Counted from the stretch's first letter, positions 42,428 through 51,814 are shown. The stretch is 64,000 bases of DNA from Flavobacterium pisciphilum (GCF_020905345.1 NZ_JAJJMO010000001.1:4588001-4652000); one strand, 5' to 3'. The notes: generated by a model from the letters alone, not told the origin. Program-made: numbers and translations.

Positions 42428-44326
42428 TTAATCTCTTCTTGGTCTTCTTGGTCTTGATGAATCACCAAAGCTTTCAGAGCGTCTAGGAGCTCTATCTGAA
42501 CCACCTTCGTTTCTTGGAGCTGAGCTTCTGAAACCACCTTCTCTTGGAGCAGAGTTTCTGTCGCTTCTAAAGCCACCTTCTCTTGGAGCAGAGTTTCTAT
42601 CGCTTCTAAATCCTCCTCCAGAACCTTCTCTTCTTGGACCAGAACTTCTTCCGCCACCGAAACCACCACCAGAATTTCTTCCGTTATGGTCACGTCTTCC
42701 ACCACCGTCATTTTTAGAAATTTCAACATTAATTCTACGTCCTTCTAATTGAACGTTGTTTAATACTTCCATTACTTTGTCAGTGTGCTCAGGGTCAGTG
42801 TTAAAGAAAGAGAAACCTTCTTTTACGTCTACTTTGAAAACGTCATCACGACCTAAGTCTAATGTTTCTTTCAAGTAGTCTTTTAATGACATCCAATCAA
42901 AATTGTCTCTTGATCCAATGTTAACAAAGTATCTAGTTGCACCACCATTGTTATTTGGTCTTGCGCTACCGTCTCTGTCATCACGTCTGTCAGATCCAGA
43001 TGATTGATTAGAGATATCTCTGTTCTTTTTGTAATAAGCAATAAAACGGTTAAATTCAACAGAAACCATTTTCTTGATTAATTCTTCTTTCGTAAGACCT
43101 TCTAAAACATTGTTAATAGCTGGAAGGTAGTTGTCAATTTCGTGATCAACTTCAGTATCTTTAATCTTGTTTGCTAAGTGCAATAATTGAATTTCGCAAA
43201 TTTCGATTCCAGAAGGAATTGTTTTCTCTTCAAATTTTTGTTTGATGATTCTTTCAATTGAAGAAATTTTACGTAATTCACTTTTAGTAACAATTACGAT
43301 AGAAGTTCCTAATTTTCCAGCTCTACCAGTACGACCAGAACGGTGATTGTAAGTTTCAATCTCGTCAGGTAATTGGTAATTTACAACGTGAGTAACATTG
43401 TCAACATCAATACCACGTGCAGCAACGTCAGTAGCAACTAGCATCTGAATTTGTCTTCCACGGAAAGATTTCATTACACCATCACGTTGTGCTTGAGATA
43501 AATCTCCGTGCAACGCAGCAGCGCTATATCCATCTTCAATTAATTTTTCGGCAACAGCCTGAGTATCTCTCTTAGTACGACAGAAAACTACAGAGAAAAT
43601 GTCTGGATTAGCATCAGCTAAACGTTTCAAAGCCTCGTAACGATCACGTGCATTTACTAAGTAAAATTCGTGAGATACAGTTGAAGAACCTGAGTTTTTA
43701 GCTCCAACAGTAATTTCTAATGGTTCGTGCATGAATTGTTTTGCAATTCTAGCAACTTCTTGTGGCATAGTTGCAGAGAACAACCATGTGCTTTTTTCGT
43801 CTGGAGATGTAGATAAGATGTTTACGATATCTTCGTAGAATCCCATGTTTAACATTTCGTCAGCCTCATCAAGAATACAATAGTTGATTTGAGAAATGTT
43901 TACCAATCCTCTGTTTATCATATCTTGCATTCTACCTGGAGTAGCCACAATAATTTGTGCTCCTCTTTTTATGTCTCTAGCTTGTTCTGTAATACTTGCA
44001 CCACCGTAAACTGCTACTACATTAATACCTTTTTCGTATTTAGAGTAGTTTTTAATTTCGTTAGTAATTTGCAAACAAAGCTCGCGGGTTGGAGATAAAA
44101 TTAATGCTTGTGTATTTCTATTGTTGGCATCAATTTTCTGAATTAGCGGAAAACCAAAAGCTGCCGTTTTCCCTGTCCCTGTCTGAGCCAACGCAACCAT
44201 ATCTGTGTCTTTTTCCAATAATAGGGGAATCGCTTTCTCCTGTACTTCGGTCGGATTTTCAAATCCTAGATCTAAAATCGCCTTCAGTAACGATTCACTC
44301 AATCCTAATTGTTCAAATTTATTCAT
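42428..44326 (-). CDS. DEAD-box RNA helicase with glycine/arginine-rich repeat tail
   Basis: 632 residues from MNKFEQLGLSESLL at 44326. Helicase motifs appear in order: Q motif (GFENPTEVQEKAIP), AQTGTGKTAAF, PTRELCLQ, TPGRM, DEAD in LDEADEMLNMGF, SAT, then ARGIDVDNVTHVVNY and HRSGRTGRAGK. An RNA-binding DbpA-like domain lies near 470-560 (FVNIGSRDNFDWMSLKDYL). The last ~90 residues are a disordered RGG-type tail with two perfect GGFRSDRNSAPRE units and a third partial one, encoded by ~39-base DNA repeats. It is probably a CsdA/DeaD-like enzyme acting on structured RNA and ribosome assembly. Confidence 0.95.
   Translation of the reverse strand: MNKFEQLGLSESLLKAILDLGFENPTEVQEKAIPLLLEKDTDMVALAQTGTGKTAAFGFPLIQKIDANNRNTQALILSPTRELCLQITNEIKNYSKYEKGINVVAVYGGASITEQARDIKRGAQIIVATPGRMQDMINRGLVNISQINYCILDEADEMLNMGFYEDIVNILSTSPDEKSTWLFSATMPQEVARIAKQFMHEPLEITVGAKNSGSSTVSHEFYLVNARDRYEALKRLADANPDIFSVVFCRTKRDTQAVAEKLIEDGYSAAALHGDLSQAQRDGVMKSFRGRQIQMLVATDVAARGIDVDNVTHVVNYQLPDEIETYNHRSGRTGRAGKLGTSIVIVTKSELRKISSIERIIKQKFEEKTIPSGIEICEIQLLHLANKIKDTEVDHEIDNYLPAINNVLEGLTKEELIKKMVSVEFNRFIAYYKKNRDISNQSSGSDRRDDRDGSARPNNNGGATRYFVNIGSRDNFDWMSLKDYLKETLDLGRDDVFKVDVKEGFSFFNTDPEHTDKVMEVLNNVQLEGRRINVEISKNDGGGRRDHNGRNSGGGFGGGRSSGPRREGSGGGFRSDRNSAPREGGFRSDRNSAPREGGFRSSAPRNEGGSDRAPRRSESFGDSSRPRRPRRD
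42475..42640 (-). repeat. 39-base coding repeats in the helicase tail
   Basis: Near-identical copies of a ~39-base unit (read on the plus strand as CCACCTTCTCTTGGAGCAGA-type segments) encode GGFRSDRNSAPRE. Repeat number could vary between strains. Confidence 0.65.
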
Positions 44327-44533
44327 ATGTATTTTTAAAATAGGGTGCAAAATTACTGTTAATTATTCAGATAAACTAATGCTATTTTAAGAATTGTATA
44401 TTTATTATGATTTGATTATCAAACGGTTATGTTTGTGATTAAGTATTGTCTAATCATTTTTTTAGAAATTGTAGCAAAAAAGCGTCTTGAAATTTAAAAT
44501 TTATGCTATAAAATGTTGCATTTTAAACAATTA

Positions 44534-45109
44534 TTAAATTATGTTCAGAAAATCAATAAGTTGTTGTGTTGCTTTTCCGCGATGGCTAATTTCATTTTTG
44601 ATGGTTAGAGGCAATTCAGCAAAAGTTTCTTCGTATCCTTCAGGTTGAAAAATCGGGTCATAGCCAAAGCCCTGACTTCCTTTTTTGCCCAAAGTAATGC
44701 TTCCATTGGCAATTCCTGTAAACAAATGTTGCTTTCCATTAAGGTTCAACGCAATTACAGTTTTAAAATTTGCATTTCGATTAGGAGCGTCAGTTAAGGC
44801 ATCCAAAACCTTATTCATATTATCATCAGAGTTGCGTTGTTCACCAGCATATCTAGCCGAATAAACTCCCGGTTCTCCATTTAAAGCATTTATTTCAAGT
44901 CCCGTATCGTCAGCAAAACAATCGTAACCATATTTTTTAGTTACATAATCAGCTTTAAGAATAGCATTTCCTTCAATAGTATCTGCGGTTTCAGGAATAT
45001 CTTCATGACAACCAATATCCTCTAGACTTAATATTTTGATGCTACCATTAAGTATGCTTTGTATTTCTAAAATTTTATTTTTATTGTTTGAAGCAAAAAC
45101 GAGATTCAT
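44534..45109 (-). CDS. rdgB: Non-canonical purine NTP pyrophosphatase (RdgB/HAM1)
   Basis: 191 residues. N-terminal LVFASNNKNKILEIQSIL is the family's substrate loop. GNAILKADYVTKKYG near 48-62, FADDTGLEINALNGEPGVYSARYAG near 66-90 (with the catalytic aspartate pair) and GSQGFGYDPIFQPEGYEETFAEL near 143-165 complete the signature, and SHRGKA near 180 closes it. It hydrolyses ITP, dITP and XTP to keep them out of nucleic acids. A -7-type TAACTTTG on the minus strand (complement of 45145-45152) lies about 35 bases upstream. Confidence 0.96.
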   Translation of the reverse strand: MNLVFASNNKNKILEIQSILNGSIKILSLEDIGCHEDIPETADTIEGNAILKADYVTKKYGYDCFADDTGLEINALNGEPGVYSARYAGEQRNSDDNMNKVLDALTDAPNRNANFKTVIALNLNGKQHLFTGIANGSITLGKKGSQGFGYDPIFQPEGYEETFAELPLTIKNEISHRGKATQQLIDFLNII

Positions 45110-45410
45110 ATATAATAGGTGTATAATTTAAAAAGAGGTTTATACAAAGTTACAATGTTTTCATGAAATTTTGAGCCTGTAGTATTTTTTATAGAGCTTT
45201 TTCTGCTGTTCACTTTATCTTTTAATAAAAGAATGTCATTCCTTCTAATCGCTATCAGAACAAGGCTAAAAAAGTAGGAGCTAGTAGCAACATAGATAAG
45301 TACTCTAGTGTTGTTGAGCTGATTTAGATTCGCTTCTGTAAAAAATCTTGTGTATGAAATGTAATTAGAGTATGTTTGAATTAATGATTTATCAACCCAA
45401 CAAAAAAGAT
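45110..45410. other. 301-base intergenic region
   Basis: Divergent gap between rdgB and a lipoprotein gene. It contains the rdgB -7 candidate near 45145. Nothing else is recognisable; a short in-frame extension of the lipoprotein gene from 45372 is unlikely to be translated because the lipoprotein signal begins at 45411. Confidence 0.5.
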
Positions 45411-45836
45411 ATGATTAAGAAAATAACACAAATTTTATCTGCTATTGCTATTGTACTGTTAGTAGTAAGTTGTAAAAATACCAAACAAAAGCTTCAAGAG
45501 TATGTCACTACCTATAACAGTACGTCGGCAAGTTATATAGGTAATACTATTACTGGTACTACTGCTAGAGGCTATTTAGAGGATAATAAAATAGAAATAC
45601 GAATTGAAACAGATTTGGAGCAAACTGAATCTAATAAACAAACCTACAGTGAGAAATTTCCAAATATGTTGGTTGAAATGATTCAAAAAGGCCAACTTTC
45701 TAAGGAATTAATCGAGGAAGGAGTGTCTTTTCATGTGTATTTTTTGGCCAATGATAATACTGTTTTAGCCAAAGAGATAATTAATAAGGAAGAATTGGAC
45801 AAATTGCTAAAAGGCAATTCTCCTAAAGCAGAATAA
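45411..45836 (+). CDS. Small hypothetical lipoprotein
   Basis: 141 residues from MIKKITQILSAIAIV at 45411, with the lipobox LLVVSC at residues ~17-22. The mature part is a short beta-like domain (SASYIGNTITGTTARGYLED, IEIRIETDLEQT) and a helix-rich end, with no family I recognise. It probably sits in the periplasmic leaflet of the outer membrane. It is monocistronic, followed by a strong terminator. Confidence 0.65.
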   Translation: MIKKITQILSAIAIVLLVVSCKNTKQKLQEYVTTYNSTSASYIGNTITGTTARGYLEDNKIEIRIETDLEQTESNKQTYSEKFPNMLVEMIQKGQLSKELIEEGVSFHVYFLANDNTVLAKEIINKEELDKLLKGNSPKAE

Positions 45837-45860
45837 TAAAGGATCTGTATGTTTTAAATT

Positions 45861-45894
45861 AAAAAGCCTCTTTGTTTTATCAAAGAGGCTTTTT
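45861..45894. terminator. Bidirectional terminator
   Basis: AAAAAGCCTCTTTG (45861-45874) / CAAAGAGGCTTTTT (45881-45894), perfect 14-bp stem with A- and T-runs, between convergent genes. Confidence 0.9.
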
Positions 45895-45899
45895 ATTAT

Positions 45900-47411
45900 C
45901 TAACGTTTCGTAACGCTTGTTAAGTTGTCTGGGAAATAGAGTTCAGATAAATTAGTAAACTCATCACCACGCATAAAGATATTGATATCAACATCAGCAA
46001 ATCGCGTTTTTCCAGATGCGGCTAATAATTCATTTGCCGAGTGTAAAGTATTTTTGTGGAAATGGTACACACGATCTGATTTGTCTGTAACAACTAATCC
46101 TTTCATTAGCATTTTGTTTTGTGTAGCAACTCCTGTTGGACATTCGTTATTATGACAACGTAAAGCTTGAATACAACCTAGTGAGAACATAAAACCTCTT
46201 GCACTATTACACATATCAGCACCAAGAGCTACAGCATGCAAGATTGAGTATCCTGAAATGATTTTACCACTACCAATCACTCTCATTTTATCTCTAATAT
46301 TTAAAGCAATCAAGGTTTTGTTTACAAAGATTAAAGCAGGTTCAAACGGCATACCAACACCATCAGCAAATTCAAGCGGAGCTGCACCAGTACCACCTTC
46401 GGCACCATCAATCGTAATGAAATCAGGGAAGCAATCTTCAGCAATCATTTCATTACAAATTGCTTCAAATTCTTTAGTATTTCCAATACAAAGTTTAAAA
46501 CCAATAGGCTTACCTTCTGATAATTCGCGTAAACGAGCAACAAAATGAATTAATCCTTTTGCATCAGAGAATGCGCTATGGCTAGGAGGAGATAAAATTG
46601 TAGTATGTGGTTCTACGCCTCTTATTTTTGCTATTTGCTCTGTGTTTTTAGATGCAGGAAGTACACCACCATGTCCAGGTTTTGCTCCTTGTGATAGTTT
46701 AATTTCTATCATCTTTACATTTGGCAATAATGCTTTTTCCTTAAATTTTTCTCCATCAAAGTTACCGTTTGCATCACGACAGCCAAAATATCCTGTACCA
46801 ATTTGCCAAGTAACATCACCACCACCAGCAAGGTGAAATTCTGTTAAACCACCCTCACCAGTATTTTGATAGAACTTCCCTTTTTGTGCTCCTATATTTA
46901 ATGCTCGAACAGCATTTTCGCTAAGAGAACCAAAACTCATTGCTGAAATGTTTAGCAAAGAAGCAGAATAAGGTTGTTTACAGTCTTTTCCACCAACAAG
47001 AACACGAGGCAATTCTTCGTTTACTTTTGCTGGAAAGATAGAATGTTTTATTCCTTCGTAACTATCATGATTAAGGTTTAATTGAGTTCCAAAAGGAGAA
47101 CTAGAATCTATATTTTTGGCTCTTTGATATACTAATGAGCGTTGATTTCTTGAAAAAGGTTTTCCATCGGTAGATCTTTCAATAAAATATTGTTGAATTT
47201 CAGGAGCAATCATCTCAAAAAGATATCTAAAATAACCAAGAACAGGAAAGTTTCGCAGGATGGCGTGTTTCTCTTGTTTGGTATTATAAATTCCAATAAC
47301 TAATAATATAGGTAAAATGATAACAAGTAAAAAACCACGACCAGAATAAAGATAAATTGCGGCAACGACTAGAAACAATAAGATTCCGTAAATAAAGAAT
47401 TTTTTTCTCAT
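45900..47411 (-). CDS. FMN-binding glutamate synthase-like protein
   Basis: 503 residues. One or two membrane segments at the N-terminus (IYGILLFLVVAAIYLY and FLLVIILPILLVIGIY, ~8-42) anchor the protein. The rest is the central/FMN domain of glutamate synthase: SAMSFGSLSENAVRALN near 150, GEGGLTEFHLAGGGDVTWQIGTGYFGCRD near 180-208, EIKLSQGAKPGHGG near 232-245, DGAEGGTGAAPLEF near 333-346, and CHNNECPTGVATQ near 432-444 with cysteines for an Fe-S cluster. Without the glutaminase domain it cannot use glutamine directly. Members of this stand-alone family are of unknown physiology; an archaeal-type glutamate synthase role is possible. Confidence 0.88.
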   Translation of the reverse strand: MRKKFFIYGILLFLVVAAIYLYSGRGFLLVIILPILLVIGIYNTKQEKHAILRNFPVLGYFRYLFEMIAPEIQQYFIERSTDGKPFSRNQRSLVYQRAKNIDSSSPFGTQLNLNHDSYEGIKHSIFPAKVNEELPRVLVGGKDCKQPYSASLLNISAMSFGSLSENAVRALNIGAQKGKFYQNTGEGGLTEFHLAGGGDVTWQIGTGYFGCRDANGNFDGEKFKEKALLPNVKMIEIKLSQGAKPGHGGVLPASKNTEQIAKIRGVEPHTTILSPPSHSAFSDAKGLIHFVARLRELSEGKPIGFKLCIGNTKEFEAICNEMIAEDCFPDFITIDGAEGGTGAAPLEFADGVGMPFEPALIFVNKTLIALNIRDKMRVIGSGKIISGYSILHAVALGADMCNSARGFMFSLGCIQALRCHNNECPTGVATQNKMLMKGLVVTDKSDRVYHFHKNTLHSANELLAASGKTRFADVDINIFMRGDEFTNLSELYFPDNLTSVTKR

Positions 47412-47462
47412 GTTTTTTAATATTTAATTTGAAAAGTGTAATGTGTAAAATTATAAATTGAG

Positions 47463-48266
47463 TTAGCTGTATCTCAAGCGAACGTAATTATGTTTGATTC
47501 CTTTTTTATCTGAATCTCTCTCATCAATTTCGAGAATATCAGTTAAGGATTTTAGCATTGGAGTTAATTTTGAAAAACCATAATTTCTTGGGTCAAATTC
47601 AGGTTTCTTTTTTACTAAAAGATTACCGATATCACCTAAGAATGCCCAACCATCATCATCGCCAATAGCCTCAATTGTATCCTCGATGAGTTCAATGGTT
47701 TGCAAGTCGATTTTGTTTAATGGTTTTTCAGTTTGTTTTTCGTTTTGTTTTCCTGTTGGTTTTTCAATAGTTTTTTTAGAGTCAGAAGCAGTAGGTTTTG
47801 GATCTTTCTTTTTAATAGCACCATCCAATACTTCAATATATATAAAACGGTCACAGGCAACGATAAAGGCACTTGGTGTTTTCTTTTCACCAATTCCAAT
47901 TACTTTCATACCAGATTCACGCAATCTAATGGCTAATCTTGTGAAGTCACTATCGCTAGAAACAATACAAAAGCCGTCTAGTTTGCCAGAATATAATAAA
48001 TCCATAGCATCAATAATTAATGCAGAATCGGAAGAATTCTTACCTACAGTATAACTATATTGTTGAATAGGAGTGATGGCATGCTCTAGTAAAACACTTT
48101 TCCAACCATTTGCATTAGGTTTTGTCCAATCGGCATAAATACGCTTGGTTGTAGGAGTACCAAATTTAGTAATTTCCTCCATCATACCTTTTACATTACT
48201 ATACGGTACATTATCGGCATCGATAAGTACAGCAAGTTTCAATTCTCTGTTGCTGTTTAAAGACAT
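47463..48266 (-). CDS. NYN-domain ribonuclease-like protein with OST-HTH/LOTUS domain
   Basis: 267 residues. Residues 8-150 are a NYN (PIN-like) nuclease domain: LAVLIDADNVPYSNVKGMM with the first acidic residues, SSDSALIIDAMDLLYSGKLDGFCIVSSDSDFTRLA with further acidic positions. A lysine-rich linker (155-185) leads to an OST-HTH/LOTUS RNA-binding domain (IELIEDTIEAIGDDDGWAFLGDIGNLLVKK, ~188-265). It probably cuts or binds RNA. A -7-like TACCTTTG (complement of 48296-48303) lies ~30 bases upstream. Confidence 0.88.
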   Translation of the reverse strand: MSLNSNRELKLAVLIDADNVPYSNVKGMMEEITKFGTPTTKRIYADWTKPNANGWKSVLLEHAITPIQQYSYTVGKNSSDSALIIDAMDLLYSGKLDGFCIVSSDSDFTRLAIRLRESGMKVIGIGEKKTPSAFIVACDRFIYIEVLDGAIKKKDPKPTASDSKKTIEKPTGKQNEKQTEKPLNKIDLQTIELIEDTIEAIGDDDGWAFLGDIGNLLVKKKPEFDPRNYGFSKLTPMLKSLTDILEIDERDSDKKGIKHNYVRLRYS

Positions 48267-48400
48267 TTTTTAGGTTTTACATAAAAATAATCTGGCAAAG
48301 GTAAGCTAAAATTGGTTTTCATTGAAATTTGGGTTATAATATGTGTTTTTAGACAATTAAATTATTCTGGTTATAAATAAGGTTTTTTTATTTCTAAATC

Positions 48401-48426
48401 TATTAAAGATAAATTTGTCTTTTAAT
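48401..48426. promoter_or_regulatory. Degenerate Rrf2-type operator on the regulator's own promoter
   Basis: TATTAAAGAT-N6-GTCTTTTAAT, a weaker version of the 26-bp repeat AATAAAAGAC-N6-GTCTTTTATT seen at 49515 and 56823. It covers the -33 TTG (48415-48417), so binding would block the promoter and make the regulator autorepressing. Confidence 0.6.
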
Positions 48427-48445
48427 AAGTTTTTGAATATATTTG
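48415..48445 (+). promoter_or_regulatory. Promoter of the Rrf2-family regulator gene
   Basis: -33 TTG at 48415-48417 and -7 TATATTTG at 48438-48445, spacer 20 bases, 23 bases before the ATG. Confidence 0.7.
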
Positions 48446-48468
48446 TTTAAAATATAATTAACGAGTCT

Positions 48469-48903
48469 ATGTTTTCAAAAGCATGTGAATATGCCATCCG
48501 AGCTTCAATATTTATTGCAACTAAATCGTCTCAAGGAATTAGAGTTGGGATAAAAGATGTGGCAAAAGAAATTGATTCTCCAGAACCATTTACTGCCAAA
48601 ATAATGCAGATTCTTACCAAAAACGGTATTATAGATTCTGCTAAAGGTGTAGGAGGAGGGTTTGAAGTTTCAACTGTTGCAATTAAATCGATTAAATTAA
48701 TTCAGATTGTAGATGCAGTTGATGGGGATAGTATATATATGGGGTGTGGTATTGGTTTAAAAGAATGTTCAGAAACACATCCTTGTCCGGTACACCATGA
48801 GTTTAAGGTAATACGTGAATTATTACTCGAGATGCTCACAAACACCACTTTAGAGGAGCTTGCTTTGGGAGTGAAATCAGGAGAATTTTTCTTAAAACGA
48901 TAA
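48469..48903 (+). CDS. Rrf2-family regulator, NsrR-like
   Basis: 144 residues. The N-terminal winged helix (MFSKACEYAIRASIFIAT, SPEPFTAKIMQILTKNGIIDSAKG) is that of Rrf2 proteins. Three cysteines near 93-107 (MGCGIGLKEC, then THPC) fit the Fe-S ligand set of IscR and NsrR. NsrR senses nitric oxide through its cluster and represses NO-detoxifying genes. The azurin, nitric oxide reductase and ScdA genes follow, and copies of one inverted repeat precede this gene, norB and nirK, which supports an NsrR-type role. The gene continues into azurin after 40 bases. Confidence 0.87.
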   Translation: MFSKACEYAIRASIFIATKSSQGIRVGIKDVAKEIDSPEPFTAKIMQILTKNGIIDSAKGVGGGFEVSTVAIKSIKLIQIVDAVDGDSIYMGCGIGLKECSETHPCPVHHEFKVIRELLLEMLTNTTLEELALGVKSGEFFLKR

Positions 48904-48943
48904 ATAAAAACAATTAACATTAAAATAATTTAAATACTCAAAA

Positions 48944-49465
48944 ATGAATAAAAAAGTCAAAATTTCGATTGTAATGCTAATGGGATGTTTAGCAATAACT
49001 TCTTGTGGTAAAAAAGAAGCAACTCCAGCTACAGAGTCAACAGAGGTAAATGATACTGCAACTGAGTCAGAAGGACAGGCAGAAGCAGTAAGTAATGTTT
49101 TGGTTATTGAAGGAAATGATCAAATGCAGTTTAATACTAAAGAACTTAGAGCAGTAGCAGGAAAACCAATTACGTTGACATTAAAACACGTAGGTAAGAT
49201 TCCAAAAGAAGCTATGGGACATAACTTGGTTATTTTACAAGAAGGAACAGATGAAGCAGCTTTTGCAGCCAAAGCAATCGCAGCTAAAGATACAGACTAT
49301 ATTCCAGCTTCAGAAAAAGCTTCAATTGTAGCACATACTAAATTAATTGGTGGTGGAGAAGAAGATACTATTGAATTTACTGTAGACAAAAAAGGAACAT
49401 ACAATTTCTTATGTACTTTCCCAGGGCATGTTGCTATGATGAAAGGTGTTTTAATTGTTGAATAA
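48944..49465 (+). CDS. Azurin-like blue copper lipoprotein
   Basis: 173 residues. A lipoprotein signal (CLAITSC, Cys21) is followed by an acidic, threonine-rich linker (25-50) and an azurin domain (52-173). The copper ligands are His93 (AMGHNLVIL), Cys157 (FLCTFPGH), His162 and Met166. Azurins carry single electrons in the periplasm. Its place behind the NO-responsive regulator and near nirK suggests it delivers electrons to nitrite reductase. A terminator follows, so it is separated from the norB unit. Confidence 0.93.
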   Translation: MNKKVKISIVMLMGCLAITSCGKKEATPATESTEVNDTATESEGQAEAVSNVLVIEGNDQMQFNTKELRAVAGKPITLTLKHVGKIPKEAMGHNLVILQEGTDEAAFAAKAIAAKDTDYIPASEKASIVAHTKLIGGGEEDTIEFTVDKKGTYNFLCTFPGHVAMMKGVLIVE

Positions 49466-49471
49466 TTAAAG

Positions 49472-49506
49472 AACTCTAATCCTAATTTATTGGGTTAGAG
49501 TTTTTT
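49472..49506 (+). terminator. Terminator after the azurin gene
   Basis: AACTCTAATCC (49472-49482) pairs with GGGTTAGAGTT (49492-49502, one T-G pair), then a T-run to 49506. Confidence 0.8.
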
Positions 49507-49514
49507 ATTAAACT

Positions 49515-49540
49515 AATAAAAGACCAAATGGTCTTTTATT
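49515..49540. promoter_or_regulatory. Rrf2-type operator upstream of the nitric oxide reductase gene
   Basis: Perfect inverted repeat AATAAAAGACCA-AA-TGGTCTTTTATT, 23 bases before the norB ATG. The outer arms are identical to the repeat at the nirK promoter (56823-56848). The consensus -7 box of norB is not clear. Confidence 0.75.
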
Positions 49541-49562
49541 GGAAAATTTTAAAGAATAATAT

Positions 49563-51800
49563 ATGAAAAGAGAAAAAAAATTATGGATTGCGTTTTCTTT
49601 AGTAATGAGCATATCCTTTGCAGTTTTAGGGTATTATGGTTACGAAATTTATCAGCAAGCACCGCCAATCCCTAAACAAATAGTTTCAGATAGTGGAAAG
49701 ATCATTTTTTCTGAAGACGAAATTAAAGACGGGCAAAATGTTTGGCAGAGTATAGGAGGGCAGGAAGTTGGATCAATATGGGGGCATGGTGCTTATGTAG
49801 CTCCCGATTGGACAGCCGATTGGTTGCATCGAGAAGCAATGTTTATTCTAGATAAATATGCACAAGAAGATTTTGGTAAGCGATTTGAAGATCTAGATAA
49901 TGAGAAACAAGCAGCATTAAAAATACGCCTGCAAAAAGACGTGAGAACAAACCGTTATGATGAAAATTCAAAAACACTTACGATATCCGAAAATAGAGTT
50001 GAAGCAATTAAGTATTTAAGTACTTATTATGAAGGTCTTTTTACTAATGATCCTAAATTTGATAAATTAAGAGAAGAATATGCCATTCCTAAAAATTCGG
50101 TAAAAGAAGAGGCTAGAATGCATAAAATGAATGCTTTTTTCTTTTGGGCTACTTGGGCTACAGTAACAGAGCGTCCTAATTCTGATATTTCTTATACACA
50201 CAATTGGCCATCGGATGAATTGGTTGGTAATGTTGCAACCAAAGAGTTACTTGCTTGGTCGGGTGTTAGTATTATATTATTGATTTTTAGTATTGGAATC
50301 CTCGTATTTTACCATGCTAAATCAGGAGAAGATGAAGAGTTTCCTATCCCAACAAAAGATCCAATAATTAATCAAGGAATGACTCCATCGATGCATTTGA
50401 TTAAAAAATATTTTTGGGTGGTGAGTTTACTGATGATTATTCAAATGGCATTAGGAATAATTACAGCTCATTATGGAGTAGAAGGAAACGGATTATATGG
50501 TATTCCTATAGATCAAATTTTGCCTTATGCAGTTACAAGAACTTGGCATACACAATTGGCTATTTTTTGGATAGCAACAGCATGGTTGGCAACAGGATTA
50601 TATATTGCTCCAGCAGTTTCAGGTAAAGATCCTAAATTTCAATGTTTTGGAGTTAACTTCTTGTTTATTGCTTTGTTAATTATTGTTCTAGGGTCAATGG
50701 TAGGACAGTGGTTTGGTGTAATGCAAAAACTAAACTTGGTACAAAACTTTTGGTTTGGACACCAAGGTTATGAATATGTAGATCTAGGACGTTTCTGGCA
50801 GATATTCCTTTTAGTTGGATTGTTTTTATGGCTAGCATTAATGATACGACCGTTGATTCCGATTATAAAGAAAAAAACAGAAGAAAAAAATCTAATTATT
50901 TTATTCTTAATCTCTTGTACAGCCATTGCTATGTTTTATGGTGCAGGATTAATGTGGGGAAGACAAACTAATCTTGCAATTGCTGAATATTGGAGATGGT
51001 GGGTTGTTCACCTTTGGGTAGAAGGATTCTTTGAAGTATTTGCAACGGTTGTAATCGCATTTCTATTTGTTCGATTAGGGTTGTTAAAAACCAAAACAGC
51101 GACTTTAAATGTTTTATTGGCAACAATTATTTTTATGGCAGGTGGTATTTTGGGAACATTTCATCACTTGTATTTCTCAGGAACTCCAACGGCTATAATG
51201 GCATTAGGAGCTTCGTTTAGCGCATTAGAAGTTGTACCACTTACATTAATTGGTTTTGAAGCATATCAAAACTACAAACTGTCAAAATCAACACAATGGA
51301 TTATAGATTATAAATGGCCTATTTATTTTATGATAGCAGTAGCATTTTGGAATTTCCTTGGAGCTGGAGTTTTTGGATTCATAATCAATCCACCAATTGC
51401 ACTTTATTATGTGCAAGGTTTAAATACAACCCCTCTTCATGCACATACAGCATTGTTTGGAGTTTATGGAATGCTAGGAATTGGTTTAATGCTTTTTGTT
51501 TTGAGAAGTTTATACAGAAACATTACATGGAATGAGAAATTGCTTAAGATTACTTTTTGGTCATTAAATATAGGTTTGTTTTTAATGGCTGTATTGAGTT
51601 TGCTACCAATAGGAATTTGGCAAGCAATCGAAAGCATTGATCACGGAATGTGGTATGCACGTTCATCGGAGTTAATGCAACAACCTACAATGATTACTTT
51701 AAAATGGATGCGTGCAATAGGTGATTCTATCTTTGGAATAGGAATTATAACTACAGCTTGGTTTGTCTTTGATTTGACATTAAAAAATAAAAGAAAATAA
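49563..51800 (+). CDS. norB: Quinol-dependent nitric oxide reductase (qNOR)
   Basis: 745 residues, typical for the single-subunit enzyme. An N-terminal membrane segment (LWIAFSLVMSISFAVLGYYG) precedes a periplasmic domain (~30-225) with QNVWQSIGGQEVGSIWGHGAYVAPDW, as in qNOR. Twelve or so heme-copper-oxidase-type helices follow, with TRTWHTQLAIFWIATAWLA, VVHLWVEGFFEVFATVV, GTFHHLYFSGTP and the heme-binding HAHTALFGVYG. The enzyme reduces two NO to N2O with quinol as donor. It has its own operator-bearing upstream region and is co-transcribed with the ScdA gene 14 bases later. The same family name is often cbb3-type subunit I, but the periplasmic extension settles qNOR. Confidence 0.95.
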   Translation: MKREKKLWIAFSLVMSISFAVLGYYGYEIYQQAPPIPKQIVSDSGKIIFSEDEIKDGQNVWQSIGGQEVGSIWGHGAYVAPDWTADWLHREAMFILDKYAQEDFGKRFEDLDNEKQAALKIRLQKDVRTNRYDENSKTLTISENRVEAIKYLSTYYEGLFTNDPKFDKLREEYAIPKNSVKEEARMHKMNAFFFWATWATVTERPNSDISYTHNWPSDELVGNVATKELLAWSGVSIILLIFSIGILVFYHAKSGEDEEFPIPTKDPIINQGMTPSMHLIKKYFWVVSLLMIIQMALGIITAHYGVEGNGLYGIPIDQILPYAVTRTWHTQLAIFWIATAWLATGLYIAPAVSGKDPKFQCFGVNFLFIALLIIVLGSMVGQWFGVMQKLNLVQNFWFGHQGYEYVDLGRFWQIFLLVGLFLWLALMIRPLIPIIKKKTEEKNLIILFLISCTAIAMFYGAGLMWGRQTNLAIAEYWRWWVVHLWVEGFFEVFATVVIAFLFVRLGLLKTKTATLNVLLATIIFMAGGILGTFHHLYFSGTPTAIMALGASFSALEVVPLTLIGFEAYQNYKLSKSTQWIIDYKWPIYFMIAVAFWNFLGAGVFGFIINPPIALYYVQGLNTTPLHAHTALFGVYGMLGIGLMLFVLRSLYRNITWNEKLLKITFWSLNIGLFLMAVLSLLPIGIWQAIESIDHGMWYARSSELMQQPTMITLKWMRAIGDSIFGIGIITTAWFVFDLTLKNKRK

Positions 51801-51814
51801 TAAATATAAGAGTT

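Noticed and set aside
42415..42729. 104-codon minus-strand frame rich in E, L and V
   Set aside because: It is another frame of the repeat-coding tail of the DEAD-box helicase; the repetitive composition keeps it open by chance.
47686..48054. 122-codon plus-strand frame
   Set aside because: Antisense shadow of the NYN-LOTUS gene, whose nuclease and RNA-binding motifs are clear.
49515..49540. Second terminator after azurin
   Set aside because: A complete terminator already lies at 49472-49506, and the same repeat occurs on the nirK promoter, so an operator is the better reading.
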